Origin: Dyadobacter sp. MSC1_007
GTDB taxonomy: Bacteria > Bacteroidota > Bacteroidia > Cytophagales > Spirosomataceae
Assembly: GCF_023667495.1 (NCBI RefSeq)
Contig: NZ_JAMOZL010000016.1
Span: forward strand, 1-64,000
Length of the DNA stretch: 64,000 nt
Direction of reading: 5' to 3'
Below, piece by piece: positions 52,881 to 62,066 of the stretch. A program made the position numbers and the translations under genes. How positions within the stretch are numbered: the stretch's first letter is position 1; each line of letters opens with the position of its first letter. The notes under the pieces are model-generated. The model was not told the DNA's origin and ran no database searches. It saw nothing but the letters and a program-made list of their open reading frames with translations.

Positions 52881-53247
52881 TATTTACAATAACAGCCTTG
52901 CCGTCGATCTGCCGGATAACCTTGCTCAATGTTTTGCCGATGCCCTGGGTGAATCCCTGGTCCAGCTGCGCACATTGCAGTTCTGTGTTTTCCATGATCA
53001 GCTTATGGGCCATTTCGTCATAGCGCCATTTGGGGGTAACCACTTTATTGATCCCCAAATGTTGTTTCGCGTGGAGAGTTTTGGTTTGTACGGGATGAGA
53101 GGGGTCCATTCCTCTGTATAATCGCCAAACTATAAGCGAAGCAATTACGGCTGCGGCAAGGACGAGCTGCTTGTGTTGCGCGCTTTTTGTGTTGTCGAGC
53201 AGTGCAACGACCGCAGAGTTTAAGAAGGTAGAGTTTTTGATCAACAT
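52876..53247 (-). CDS. Small membrane protein, 123 aa (unrecognised)
   Basis: A 123-residue frame from ATG 53247. One clear membrane helix (about 31-50) separates a short N-terminus from a polar C-terminal domain, probably periplasmic or cytoplasmic, with a Trp/Tyr-containing middle. The frame opens earlier at 53274, but the Met at 53247 gives the simpler start. I recognise no family. It lies convergent to the efflux operon, whose terminator covers its stop codon. The next gene upstream is separated by 126 nt. Confidence 0.6.
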   Translation of the reverse strand: MLIKNSTFLNSAVVALLDNTKSAQHKQLVLAAAVIASLIVWRLYRGMDPSHPVQTKTLHAKQHLGINKVVTPKWRYDEMAHKLIMENTELQCAQLDQGFTQGIGKTLSKVIRQIDGKAVIVNM

Positions 53248-53373
53248 GGCTAACGGATTTATATTTCCTGACAAATTTGTGCTCCAAACGGTTGAAAAAG
53301 GAATAAAAAATCTCTGATCTGAGCATTTGGTTATCTGGAATGTGCAGATCGCATCCTAAACTGTATCCTGCGG

Positions 53374-54144
53374 TTACCCTATTCTGGTGAGAAACGCCTT
53401 GATATTATCGCGGTAACCCCTTGTCCATTTGATTTTTTCACCGGTGGTTAAATGAATGATATATTCACCGTTGAAATACGTTTCCAGTTCGGTTATAAAG
53501 TTCATATTCACGATGTTGGAGCGGCCAACACGGATCATCACCGACGGGTCCAGCCGGTTTTCCAGGCTACCCAGGCTTTCATAAATGGTATACACTTTCT
53601 GCGGTGTGTAAACAGAAATGTAATTGCCATCCGCGGAAAAATGGGTGATATCATCCGTTTTGACCAGGTACATTTTTCCGGCCTCTTTCACCAGAACGCG
53701 TTGCAGGTAACTTTCCTCTTTTTCTTTCTGATCGCGCAGCATGCTGTTGACGAGCTCCTCGATACGGGGCTGTGACTTTTGGCTTAACCGCTCTTTCAAT
53801 CTGCCAAGCGACTGATGGAACCGGATCTCGTCGAAAGGTTTCAAAAGGTAGTCGATCGCATTCACCTCGAATGCGCGCAGGGCGTACTGATCGTAGGCAG
53901 TAGTAAATACCACGAACGGCTGATGGTGCGGCCATACCTCACGCAGTACTTCGAAGCCGTCGAGCTCGGGCATCTGAATGTCCAGGAACACGATGTCGGG
54001 CCTTTGCTGTAATATCTTGACCACCGCTTCGGAGCCATTGGCGGCTTCATCGGTGATCTCTATCGAATGATCGTGCTTTACAAATGTCCTGATTACGTCC
54101 CTGGCCAGCACTTCATCATCGATGATCAGGCAGCGGTATTTCAT
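53374..54144 (-). CDS. LytTR-family response regulator
   Basis: A 256-residue regulator. The receiver domain (1-118) has Asp9/Asp10, phospho-acceptor Asp55 (FLDIQMP), FTTAYDQ near 80 and Lys102 (YLLKP). The LytTR DNA-binding domain is about 148-253 (MIRVGRSNIVNMNFI near 200-214). The gene overlaps the 3' end of the kinase gene by 29 nt, so the two are translated from one message. It is about 48% the size of the usual hybrid regulators and has no extra domains. Its targets are unknown; the second susCD promoter lies divergent about 1.4 kb away but has its own LacI system. Confidence 0.94.
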   Translation of the reverse strand: MKYRCLIIDDEVLARDVIRTFVKHDHSIEITDEAANGSEAVVKILQQRPDIVFLDIQMPELDGFEVLREVWPHHQPFVVFTTAYDQYALRAFEVNAIDYLLKPFDEIRFHQSLGRLKERLSQKSQPRIEELVNSMLRDQKEKEESYLQRVLVKEAGKMYLVKTDDITHFSADGNYISVYTPQKVYTIYESLGSLENRLDPSVMIRVGRSNIVNMNFITELETYFNGEYIIHLTTGEKIKWTRGYRDNIKAFLTRIG

Positions 54145-55312
54145 AGTTTTTCGGGGTTTTTATTTGGGGGTGACCTTCAAAGAACAGGGTTACAGAGGTG
54201 CCGCCGCCTGCGGGCTGGTCAAATTCGAGCCTGCCGCTTTCACCGTATGCCTGTTGTAACCTCAGTATTGTATTTTGTAATCCCAGGCCCATTCCTCTGG
54301 AAGGTTTGCGCGGGGCGGCGCCTGTGCCATTATCGTATACGGTCACCTGCATGCCGGTGGCCGTTACGGAGCTCGTGATGCGGATCAATGCATTGGTAGT
54401 GATATCCGAAATGCCGTGTGTGATCGAGTTTTCGACGATCGGTTGCAGGATGAGCTGCGGAACCGGACATAGTTCGGAGGCGGGATCGATGCGGTATTCG
54501 ATTTTCAGCCGGTCCTGAAAACGGATTTGCTGAATGTCCAGATATTGTTTGGTCAGTTTGAGTTCTTCCTGTAATGGGATGAAGTCTGCCGACTGGTTGA
54601 TGAGCACCGCGCGCAGCAAGTCGCTCAATGTGGTGATCATCAGTGTCGCCTTCCGAATGTCGTTCTGGACCATCAGACTGACCACGCTATGAAGGGTATT
54701 AAAAAGAAAATGCGGGTTCAGCTGCATTTTAAGCGATTGCAGCTGTGCAGTAGCGAGCTGCCCGCGAAGTTGTTCGTTGTGAAGCTCGGTTTCAAAATTC
54801 TGTTGTTTTAATTCCTGATACCGGTAGATGTAGGAAACCTTATTGAATCCCACCACCAGCAACAGGTACTGTCCAAAGCTCGCCGTGTAGGCGACAAAGA
54901 AGGAGTATATGTAGGTTTCCAGCGGTACAAACTTCCCGACAGCCCGGAACATGAGCGGATTTGTGATATAATAATGCAGTACATTGACGAAAATGTTCAG
55001 AAAAGTAACGATCAGCAAGTGAAAGAGGATGGGGCCGAGCAATGAACTTTTCCGCAGCTTAAATGCAATAGGCACCTTCATGGAGGCATATAGCACCAGC
55101 GGCGTTGTCGACCACCAGAAAAGGCCGTCGAGCAACCAGATAAATATTTCATGGGGCCGCATCATCGTCCCCAGCTTTAATAGCCATAATACCATGAGCT
55201 GACCGAATGTAATTACTGCGAAAATGCTCCAGTAACAGAATGAATACCACCAGAACTGCCCGACTGTAAGAGGCAGCCTGGATTGTTCCAGCATACGTTT
55301 TAAGAAAGTCAT
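54116..55312 (-). CDS. LytS-type sensor histidine kinase
   Basis: A 398-residue membrane kinase. Four predicted helices lie in residues 18-165, then a coiled coil (about 170-200) leads to a His_kinase domain with the phospho-His in NPHFLFN (about 203-209). The N-box is LQPIVENSITHG (about 293-304). The G-box DNGTGAAP (about 327-334) and the GMGLGLQNTILRL stretch (about 341-353) are intact. There is no extracellular domain, so the signal is probably sensed in the membrane. Its 3' end overlaps the regulator gene by 29 nt. Confidence 0.93.
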   Translation of the reverse strand: MTFLKRMLEQSRLPLTVGQFWWYSFCYWSIFAVITFGQLMVLWLLKLGTMMRPHEIFIWLLDGLFWWSTTPLVLYASMKVPIAFKLRKSSLLGPILFHLLIVTFLNIFVNVLHYYITNPLMFRAVGKFVPLETYIYSFFVAYTASFGQYLLLVVGFNKVSYIYRYQELKQQNFETELHNEQLRGQLATAQLQSLKMQLNPHFLFNTLHSVVSLMVQNDIRKATLMITTLSDLLRAVLINQSADFIPLQEELKLTKQYLDIQQIRFQDRLKIEYRIDPASELCPVPQLILQPIVENSITHGISDITTNALIRITSSVTATGMQVTVYDNGTGAAPRKPSRGMGLGLQNTILRLQQAYGESGRLEFDQPAGGGTSVTLFFEGHPQIKTPKNYEIPLPDHR

Positions 55313-55965
55313 GATAGGATGGACTTAAAAAAGATCATTGGAGGATCACACAAATTTACTGCTTAACAAGCGAGTTGTAACCCGCATTTACGCAAACCGG
55401 ATGAATGATTATTTGAAATACATTTTAGGGCTTTAATGCGAACCGGAGGCTATTTTTGGTATATGTGTTTATTTTTAGAAAAAATGTAAAAATAATTGCT
55501 TTGAAATTTTGTTGTTTAATCGATTAAATTTACATTTGGTCACAATATTTCCCTACAATCAGATTAAGTATAAAATATCCAAGACACACATATTTTATAT
55601 TTCCCAATTCCAGCGGCGTTAACTGCATTGATTACCAGATAAGATACCAGCACAAAACACCTGACTAACAACTTTTGGATCGAATATAGGTTTAACAGTT
55701 TGCTTAATCGTTTAAATGAATTTTTTCCATCTGTGCGGCGCTCTTTAGTGGACGAGTGTACTGGTTGATTGCGTTGTGGCACGGCGAACAGTTGTTTGCC
55801 ATGGACTTTCTTGATACGTATATCTATGACCGTTTGGTGTTTTAACCGGGCGTAGTGAATTGTTTTTGTCTGTTTTGATTTGGCCCCCGTGTCCGTAAGC
55901 GATTACGGTTCTTATGAATGCTTTGCATAAAACTGTCACATGGAATCCTGACCCCAATTTTTGAA
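55313..55965. other. Long regulatory gap before the second susCD operon
   Basis: This 650-nt stretch has no supported gene. It holds a TAnnTTTG-like box for the divergent kinase (TAAATTTG on the minus strand, 55351-55358) and the susCD promoter with its operator (55509-55538). A second imperfect operator-like word, CTTAATCGTTTAAA, is at 55703-55716. One copy of ACACCTGAC (55657-55665) matches the 10-bp repeats found at 63.1 and 63.6 kb. The predicted susC leader is about 420 nt long. Minus-strand open frames at 55564-55957 look like chance. Confidence 0.6.
55509..55538 (+). promoter_or_regulatory. Promoter of the second susCD operon with LacI-type operator in its spacer
   Basis: TTG (55509-55511), a 19-nt spacer and TACATTTG (55531-55538) match the Bacteroidota consensus. 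The perfect 14-bp palindrome TTTAATCGATTAAA (55515-55528), with the central CG typical of LacI-family sites, lies wholly inside the spacer. A bound repressor would exclude polymerase. The only LacI gene in the window is the last gene of the operon it would control. Confidence 0.75.
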
Positions 55966-58900
55966 ATGAGAAAATGTTGTACGATGATCACACTGTTCAT
56001 ATGGTTATGGAGCAGTGTAATATTTGCCCAGAACAGCCGGATCACAGGCATGGTGACCGGCGAGGGTAAAGAGGCGCTTCCGGGAGTTAACGTCCTGATA
56101 AGCGGCTCATCCCAGGGTACGGTAACCGATTCGGAAGGAAAATATGCGCTTGATGCGCCGGCCAATGCAAGTCTTGTGTTTTCTTTTATTGGCTATGTAA
56201 GCCAGACTATTAATGTTGGTTCCCGCTCGGTGATTGATGTGCAGATGATGCAGGAATCTAAAAACCTGACGGAAGTGGTGGTAACTGCGCTTGGTATCAA
56301 AAGAGAGGCCAAAACGCTGGGTTACGCGACCGCAACCGTGAATGCCGATCAGATCTCGACTAACCGTACACCCAACGTAGTCAGCTCGTTACAGGGGAAA
56401 ATGGCGGGCGTGAACATATCTTCGCTGTCGACCGGCCCGGGTGGCACGGCCAAGATACGGATCCGCGGACAATCATCGTTCAGTGGGCAGAACAACCCGC
56501 TGATCGTGGTGAATGGCGTTCCAATCGACAATTCCAATTTCGCAGGAGGAGGGGATTATGGGCCCCGTGCAGCCAACAGCTCCGACGGTGGCGACGGGCT
56601 CTCTAGCATTAATCCGGACGATATCGAATCAATGACCGTACTGAAAGGGGCTACCGCCGCAGCACTTTATGGTTCGCGGGCAAAAGACGGTGTTGTCATG
56701 ATCACGACAAAGAACCGGGGCACTGGCAAGGGTATCGGCCTGGATTACAATATCAATTTCACGACCGACACGCCCCTTGATTTCACCGATTTTCAGTATG
56801 AATACGGCCAGGGCGAGGGCGGCAAGCGTCCCACTTCTAAAAATCCGACTTCGGGCGTATGGAGCTTTGGAGAAAAATTCGAACCGGGTATGACGCAGGT
56901 GCTGTTCGACGATGAAATATGGCCCTACGAGCCCGTGCGCGGCCGTGTGAAGAAGTTTTACCGGACCGGCACTAATATGACCAACACCATTACGGTGTCC
57001 AACAACGGGACGAACGGAGGGTTTAGCCTGTCCCTGGCGAATAGCGATAACCGCGGGATCGTTGAAAACAATAAGTTTAACAAGAAAGTGGTGAACCTTG
57101 GTTTTACCCAGAATATCTCCAAACGACTGACAGCTTTCGGTAATATCAATTATTCAAAAGAAAAGAATACCAATCCCCCGCAGATCGACACCCAGGATTT
57201 TGCCACTTCGACAGTGATTTTTACACTCGCCAATTCGATGCCATTCGAAGCTTTGAAGCAGAACCAGACGACTGCTACTGGCGACGAGTTTGTGTTTTCA
57301 AGATTCCTGGTGCGAAACAACCCTTACTATTCGCTCAACTACCATTTCGAAAACATCAACCGAGACCGGCTTTTTGGCAATGTGGCATTGAAATACCAGT
57401 TCACTGACTGGCTTTATCTGCAAGGCCGGATCGCGCAGGATTTTTATGTGCGCAGCCAGGATTACAACATTCCCAATGGCTACGCACCGATTGCAAAAGC
57501 GCCAACTGGTTATGTAAACGGCTCATTTACACAGGATATCAGAAGGAACACGGAACGCAATTTTGACTTTATCCTGGGCGGTAACCACACCTTCGGAAAT
57601 GTGGGCGTGGACGTGACGCTTGGCGGAAACCAGCGGTACGCGCGGATGGATTACAACAGCGTTACGGTTCAGGATTTCATCCAGCCAAAGCTATACACCG
57701 TGATGAACGGCCGCGTCAAAAACCCGCTTTACCAACTTTCGGAGAAGAAAATCAATTCGCTGTACGGAGCCGCGACCATTTCGTGGAAGGAGTTCATTTA
57801 CCTGAATGTAACGGCCCGTAATGACTGGTTTTCGACGCTCGCCCCGCAGAACCGCAGCATTCTGTACCCATCTGTCACAGGTAGTTTTATATTCTCGCAG
57901 GCATTCCCCAACCTGCCAGCCTGGATCACATTTGGCAAGTTCAGGGCCGCTTATGCGCAGGTGGGATCCGATAACGTGAACCCGTATTCTAATGCATTGT
58001 ATTACGCGGTGGATAACAACTCGTTCCCCAATCCGTCGGGCCAGCTGGTTCCCGTCGGAGGCATTAATGCCTCGACTGTGCCTAATAAGAACCTGAGACC
58101 ATTGCGGATCAAGGAAGCCGAAGCTGGTCTTGAAATGAAGCTGTTCAATAACCAGCTGGGTTTTGATTTTACCTATTATCACAAAACAACCGACGATCAG
58201 ATCTTGGCGGCACAGATCTCGGATGCTTCATCGTACACCGCTCAGCTGATCAATGTTGGTCGAAGCATGAACAAGGGCATTGAGCTTTTGCTGACTGGTT
58301 CTCCGGTTAAAACGAAGGATTTTTCCTGGGATGTGAGCTTCAATGTTTCCTATAATACTTCCAAGGTGCTCAAACTGGGTCTGGCTGAAAAAGACACGGT
58401 AATCACCGTTGGTGGCGGAGGCGGCCGCACGCTCAATATGGTGGTAGGCAGACCGTTGGGCCAGCTCTATACATTCACGTATCTGAGAGATGCGCAGGGG
58501 CGGCAGGTGTTTGATAAAAATAGTGGTATGCCTTTGAGAAACAACACATTAAAAAATGTAGGGAATGCGCTTCCCAAGTATTTTGGAGGTATCACCAACA
58601 CATTTACCTATAAAGGCATTACGCTTTCAACGCTGATCGACTTTAAGTTGGGGCACAAGATGATCGCCGGCCGTAACATCAATTACATGCGTCACGGTTT
58701 GTCAAAACGCACATTGCCAGGCCGGGCGGAAGGATTTGTGATTGGTAACGGCGTAAACCCGGATGGGGAGGCCAATAAAACCAAATCCGCTGTTCAGCCA
58801 TTCTACGAATCGATTAACCCGCTGGGTATCAATGAGGATTTTGTGTTCAATGCTGGGTTCTGGAAGCTGCGGCAGGTTACGCTAAGCTATGATCTGGGTA

Positions 58901-59100
58901 AATTTTTACCTGAAAAATCATTCGTGAAAGGACTTAGATTGAGCGCGGTTGCCAACAATGTGCTGGTGATCAAGAAATGGACGGAGAACATGGATCCGGA
59001 GGAAATACTGAACTCGTCTGATAATGCAACCGGACTGGATTTCTGGCCGGGATTACCGCCGACCCGGAGCATCGGTTTCAATTTGAATGTCAAATTCTAG
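55966..59100 (+). CDS. SusC/RagA-family TonB-linked outer-membrane protein
   Basis: A 1044-residue outer-membrane nutrient transporter. The signal peptide is about 1-22 (ends IFAQ). A carboxypeptidase-regulatory domain (about 24-105), a plug with the SusC motif TEVVVTALGIKREAKTLGYA (about 103-122), LYGSRAKDGVVMITTKN, and a barrel ending LNVKF follow. ATG 55966 is chosen; the frame extends to 55918 with no better start, and an internal Met lies six codons on. It is the first gene of a unit with SusD, a ManD-like dehydratase and a LacI regulator, which suggests an acid sugar or acidic oligosaccharide as substrate. Confidence 0.95.
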   Translation: MRKCCTMITLFIWLWSSVIFAQNSRITGMVTGEGKEALPGVNVLISGSSQGTVTDSEGKYALDAPANASLVFSFIGYVSQTINVGSRSVIDVQMMQESKNLTEVVVTALGIKREAKTLGYATATVNADQISTNRTPNVVSSLQGKMAGVNISSLSTGPGGTAKIRIRGQSSFSGQNNPLIVVNGVPIDNSNFAGGGDYGPRAANSSDGGDGLSSINPDDIESMTVLKGATAAALYGSRAKDGVVMITTKNRGTGKGIGLDYNINFTTDTPLDFTDFQYEYGQGEGGKRPTSKNPTSGVWSFGEKFEPGMTQVLFDDEIWPYEPVRGRVKKFYRTGTNMTNTITVSNNGTNGGFSLSLANSDNRGIVENNKFNKKVVNLGFTQNISKRLTAFGNINYSKEKNTNPPQIDTQDFATSTVIFTLANSMPFEALKQNQTTATGDEFVFSRFLVRNNPYYSLNYHFENINRDRLFGNVALKYQFTDWLYLQGRIAQDFYVRSQDYNIPNGYAPIAKAPTGYVNGSFTQDIRRNTERNFDFILGGNHTFGNVGVDVTLGGNQRYARMDYNSVTVQDFIQPKLYTVMNGRVKNPLYQLSEKKINSLYGAATISWKEFIYLNVTARNDWFSTLAPQNRSILYPSVTGSFIFSQAFPNLPAWITFGKFRAAYAQVGSDNVNPYSNALYYAVDNNSFPNPSGQLVPVGGINASTVPNKNLRPLRIKEAEAGLEMKLFNNQLGFDFTYYHKTTDDQILAAQISDASSYTAQLINVGRSMNKGIELLLTGSPVKTKDFSWDVSFNVSYNTSKVLKLGLAEKDTVITVGGGGGRTLNMVVGRPLGQLYTFTYLRDAQGRQVFDKNSGMPLRNNTLKNVGNALPKYFGGITNTFTYKGITLSTLIDFKLGHKMIAGRNINYMRHGLSKRTLPGRAEGFVIGNGVNPDGEANKTKSAVQPFYESINPLGINEDFVFNAGFWKLRQVTLSYDLGKFLPEKSFVKGLRLSAVANNVLVIKKWTENMDPEEILNSSDNATGLDFWPGLPPTRSIGFNLNVKF

Positions 59101-59120
59101 GTATCTTAACCTGTTTTCCC

Positions 59121-60662
59121 ATGAAATCAAAAATCAAATATATTGGATCAATCATCCTGTCGGTGCTGCTGGCTACCGGATGTGATAACGGGTTCGACGA
59201 GATCAATACCAACAAAGTCGATCCCACGTCGCTTGCCCCGTCGCTGATCCTGAACAAAGCGATCATTAGCACGACCTACCTTGACGGCACTTCCACACTC
59301 GGAATGCTTTGCTATAACTTCGGCATTGTACAGCAGGTGATTACGCCTTATGGAAGCTCGCTTTCAGGAGGTAACTATAACCAGCTCAACAATTCAAATA
59401 CACCGCTGGTTTGGGTGAACTTCTACCGGAACGTAATCAAGCAACTGGTAGCAGTCACTGAGCAGACGAAAGACGATCCGCAGCAATCCAACATTTACAA
59501 TTCGGCGCGAATCTGGAAAGCATATGCATTCATGATCCTGACTGATACTTATGGGGATATTCCTTATTTCGAAGCAGGAAAAGGCTATATCAGCGAAGTG
59601 ATCCGTCCGAAATACGATGCTCAGGAAGCTATTTACAAAGACATATTGAAAGAATTGGAAGAGGCTTCCGGTGCACTGGATCCAGCACAGTCGGCTGTGA
59701 CGACGGATATCCTGTATGGCGGGGAAGTTCCCAAATGGAAGAAACTAGGCTATTCGCTGATGCTGCGCGCGGGAATGCGGCTGAGCAAAGTGGATCCGAC
59801 GACAGCTAAGAGTTATGTCGCCAAGGCGGTTGCTGGTGGGGTTTTTGCAAGCAATGCAGACAATTCGATCATCCGGCACACAGCGATTTACAATAATTAT
59901 ATCGCCAATCACCTTGCTGCACGTGAGAAAACGAACTTTTACCTGGCTGCGCCTTTTGTCAATTATCTTAAAGAAAACAACGATCCGCGCTTGCCCGTTT
60001 TTGCCGTGCGTTATGTAGGTGCGAAGGGCGGCCCTGAGCAGGTAGGCGATCGCGCATCGTCGGACCCGAAAGTGCAGATAGGCATGCCGATGGGTTATAA
60101 TGATGTGACGATCAATACCGTGCTGGCTGCGAACGGGGTTGTGAGCTTGTGGGATTTTACGCAAATCAACCTTAAAACAGTACTTAAACTGGATGCACCC
60201 GAGTTTCACATTACCTATGCCCAGGTGCAGTTACTGCTCGCAGAGGCCGCCGTGCGCGGCTGGGTTTCCGGTGATGCCGCCGAATATTTTGCCAAGGGCG
60301 TGCGGGCGAATCTCGAACAAATGGCCTTGTACGATGCCAGTGCGGCCATCAAGGAAGATGTGATACTGGCTTACCTGAAAGCGCATCCGCTGACAAAAGG
60401 TAAGGAGCTCGAAGACATTAATACACAATACTGGGTGGCTACGTTCCTGGACGGCAACGAGTCGTGGGCCAATTTTCGGAGAAGCGGTTTCCCGGCATTG
60501 AAAAAGAACCCATATCCCGGTTCGGAAATCAAAGAAGACTTTATCCGTCGCATGCCTTATCCCGACAGTGAGATCGTGGTGAATTTACAGAATGTGAACG
60601 ATGCCAATGCCCGGCAAGGTCCCAATGATCTGAATACGAGGGTATGGTGGGATAAAAAATAG
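59121..60662 (+). CDS. SusD/RagB-family binding lipoprotein
   Basis: A 513-residue surface lipoprotein with lipobox Cys21 (LLATGC). It belongs to the SusD-like group with a long N-terminal region and the WKAYAFMILTDTYGDIPYFE segment (about 133-152), typical of the RagB-like SusD_2 subtype. It starts 20 nt after the SusC stop and forms the lid of that transporter. The ManD-like gene begins 48 nt downstream. It differs clearly in sequence and subtype from the SusD at 14045, so the two pairs are not recent duplicates. Confidence 0.93.
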   Translation: MKSKIKYIGSIILSVLLATGCDNGFDEINTNKVDPTSLAPSLILNKAIISTTYLDGTSTLGMLCYNFGIVQQVITPYGSSLSGGNYNQLNNSNTPLVWVNFYRNVIKQLVAVTEQTKDDPQQSNIYNSARIWKAYAFMILTDTYGDIPYFEAGKGYISEVIRPKYDAQEAIYKDILKELEEASGALDPAQSAVTTDILYGGEVPKWKKLGYSLMLRAGMRLSKVDPTTAKSYVAKAVAGGVFASNADNSIIRHTAIYNNYIANHLAAREKTNFYLAAPFVNYLKENNDPRLPVFAVRYVGAKGGPEQVGDRASSDPKVQIGMPMGYNDVTINTVLAANGVVSLWDFTQINLKTVLKLDAPEFHITYAQVQLLLAEAAVRGWVSGDAAEYFAKGVRANLEQMALYDASAAIKEDVILAYLKAHPLTKGKELEDINTQYWVATFLDGNESWANFRRSGFPALKKNPYPGSEIKEDFIRRMPYPDSEIVVNLQNVNDANARQGPNDLNTRVWWDKK

Positions 60663-60710
60663 CTTTTTACCAGCAACGATATTTATTCTTAAACCTTTAA
60701 CCATAATCAC

Positions 60711-62066
60711 ATGAAAGACAGCGGAATGAGCCGCCGGGACACGATGAAAGCATTAGGGCTCAGCGGCTCGGCAGGAATTTTGGGCCTGTTCGGAGGAATG
60801 CCAAACGCACAGGCCAGGGCCGACAGGGAAACGCCGCAGTATGCCAAAGCCATGAAGCCCGTAACCATCAAAAGCGTGCGCGCCATTGCTACGGCCCCAC
60901 AGGGTTCCAACCTGATCGTAGTCAAGGTGGAAACCTCCGAGCCGGGTTTGTACGGGCTGGGCTGCGCCACATTCACGCAACGGGCCCAGGTGGTGCTGGT
61001 GGCGATCAACACTTACCTGAATGAATTTTGCGTCGGGAAGGATGTCGACAACATCGAGGATATGTGGCAGGGCGCTTATGTGAGCTCCTACTGGCGCAAT
61101 GGTCCGGTGCTCAACAATGCGCTCAGTGGGCTCGACCAGGCACTATGGGATATCAAAGGTAAACGGGCGGGAATGCCGCTTTATCAGCTCTTAGGCGGGA
61201 AGTCGCGCTTCGCCGTGCCTTGCTATACCCACGCCAATGGCCGCACGCCGGAGGAAACTGTCGAAAGCGTCAAAAGCATACAGGAGCAGGGTTACCGTTA
61301 CATTCGTATCCAGCAGGGCGGATATGGCGCTGTAGGCAGCACCACCCAGAAACCCGACTTCAAAGAAGCGAATTTCGGTGGGGCTACCGACAATTACATG
61401 GATGAAAATGCCTATTTGAAAGCCATACCCATTCTTTTTGAAGCGGTAAGAAAAAGCTGCGGCGAAGAAGTGGAGCTGCTGCACGACATTCACGAGCGGG
61501 TGCAGCCGATGAATGCGATCAATATGATCAAGAAATTAGAAGACTTCCGGCCATTTTTCATCGAAGATCCATTCTCGCCGGAAAACATGAAATGGTTCAA
61601 ATTGCTGCGGCAAAGCACTACTGTGCCGCTGGCCATGGGCGAGCTTTTCAACAATATCAATGAATTCCTCGAACCAATGGTCAACCAGTGGTTCGACTAT
61701 ATCCGCATCCACGTCTCGCAGATCGGTGGGGTAACGCCTGCGATGAAAGTGGCGAGATTGGGAGAGTGGTTTAATATCAAAACAGCCTGGCACGGCCCGG
61801 GTGACGTGTCGCCGGTAGGCCATTCCGCCCACGCCCATATCGACCTTGCTGTCTGGAATTTCGGCATTCAGGAAGCGGTGCAGTTCAACGACAAAACACT
61901 CGAAGTTTTCTCGGGTTGCCCTATCATGAAAAACGGCTATATGTCTGTTAATGAGGCACCCGGGATTGGCGTGGATATCAACGAAAAAGAGGCTGCAAAG
62001 TACCCGATCGGCACTAAATCCAACTGGCAAGTAAGAAAATTCGACGGCACGCTTATACGTCCATGA
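60711..62066 (+). CDS. Tat-exported enolase-superfamily dehydratase (ManD/RspA-like)
   Basis: A 451-residue enzyme that in this family removes water from sugar acids such as D-mannonate. A Tat signal is present (SRRDTMKALG, 7-16, then a hydrophobic stretch to about 36). The enolase N-terminal domain (about 50-160) is followed by the barrel. Asp259-x-His261, Glu285, Glu311 and His361 show the 26/26/50 spacing that I recall for characterised ManD. Arg196 fits the position of the ManD base Arg, and a Tyr (205) lies close to the expected site. A Tat leader is unusual, since most family members are cytoplasmic. It overlaps the LacI gene by 4 nt. Confidence 0.88.
   Translation: MKDSGMSRRDTMKALGLSGSAGILGLFGGMPNAQARADRETPQYAKAMKPVTIKSVRAIATAPQGSNLIVVKVETSEPGLYGLGCATFTQRAQVVLVAINTYLNEFCVGKDVDNIEDMWQGAYVSSYWRNGPVLNNALSGLDQALWDIKGKRAGMPLYQLLGGKSRFAVPCYTHANGRTPEETVESVKSIQEQGYRYIRIQQGGYGAVGSTTQKPDFKEANFGGATDNYMDENAYLKAIPILFEAVRKSCGEEVELLHDIHERVQPMNAINMIKKLEDFRPFFIEDPFSPENMKWFKLLRQSTTVPLAMGELFNNINEFLEPMVNQWFDYIRIHVSQIGGVTPAMKVARLGEWFNIKTAWHGPGDVSPVGHSAHAHIDLAVWNFGIQEAVQFNDKTLEVFSGCPIMKNGYMSVNEAPGIGVDINEKEAAKYPIGTKSNWQVRKFDGTLIRP

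Noticed and set aside
55564..55957. Minus-strand open frames in the susCD leader
   Set aside because: They carry no domain or signal, and their composition matches random AT-rich DNA, so I treat the region as leader.
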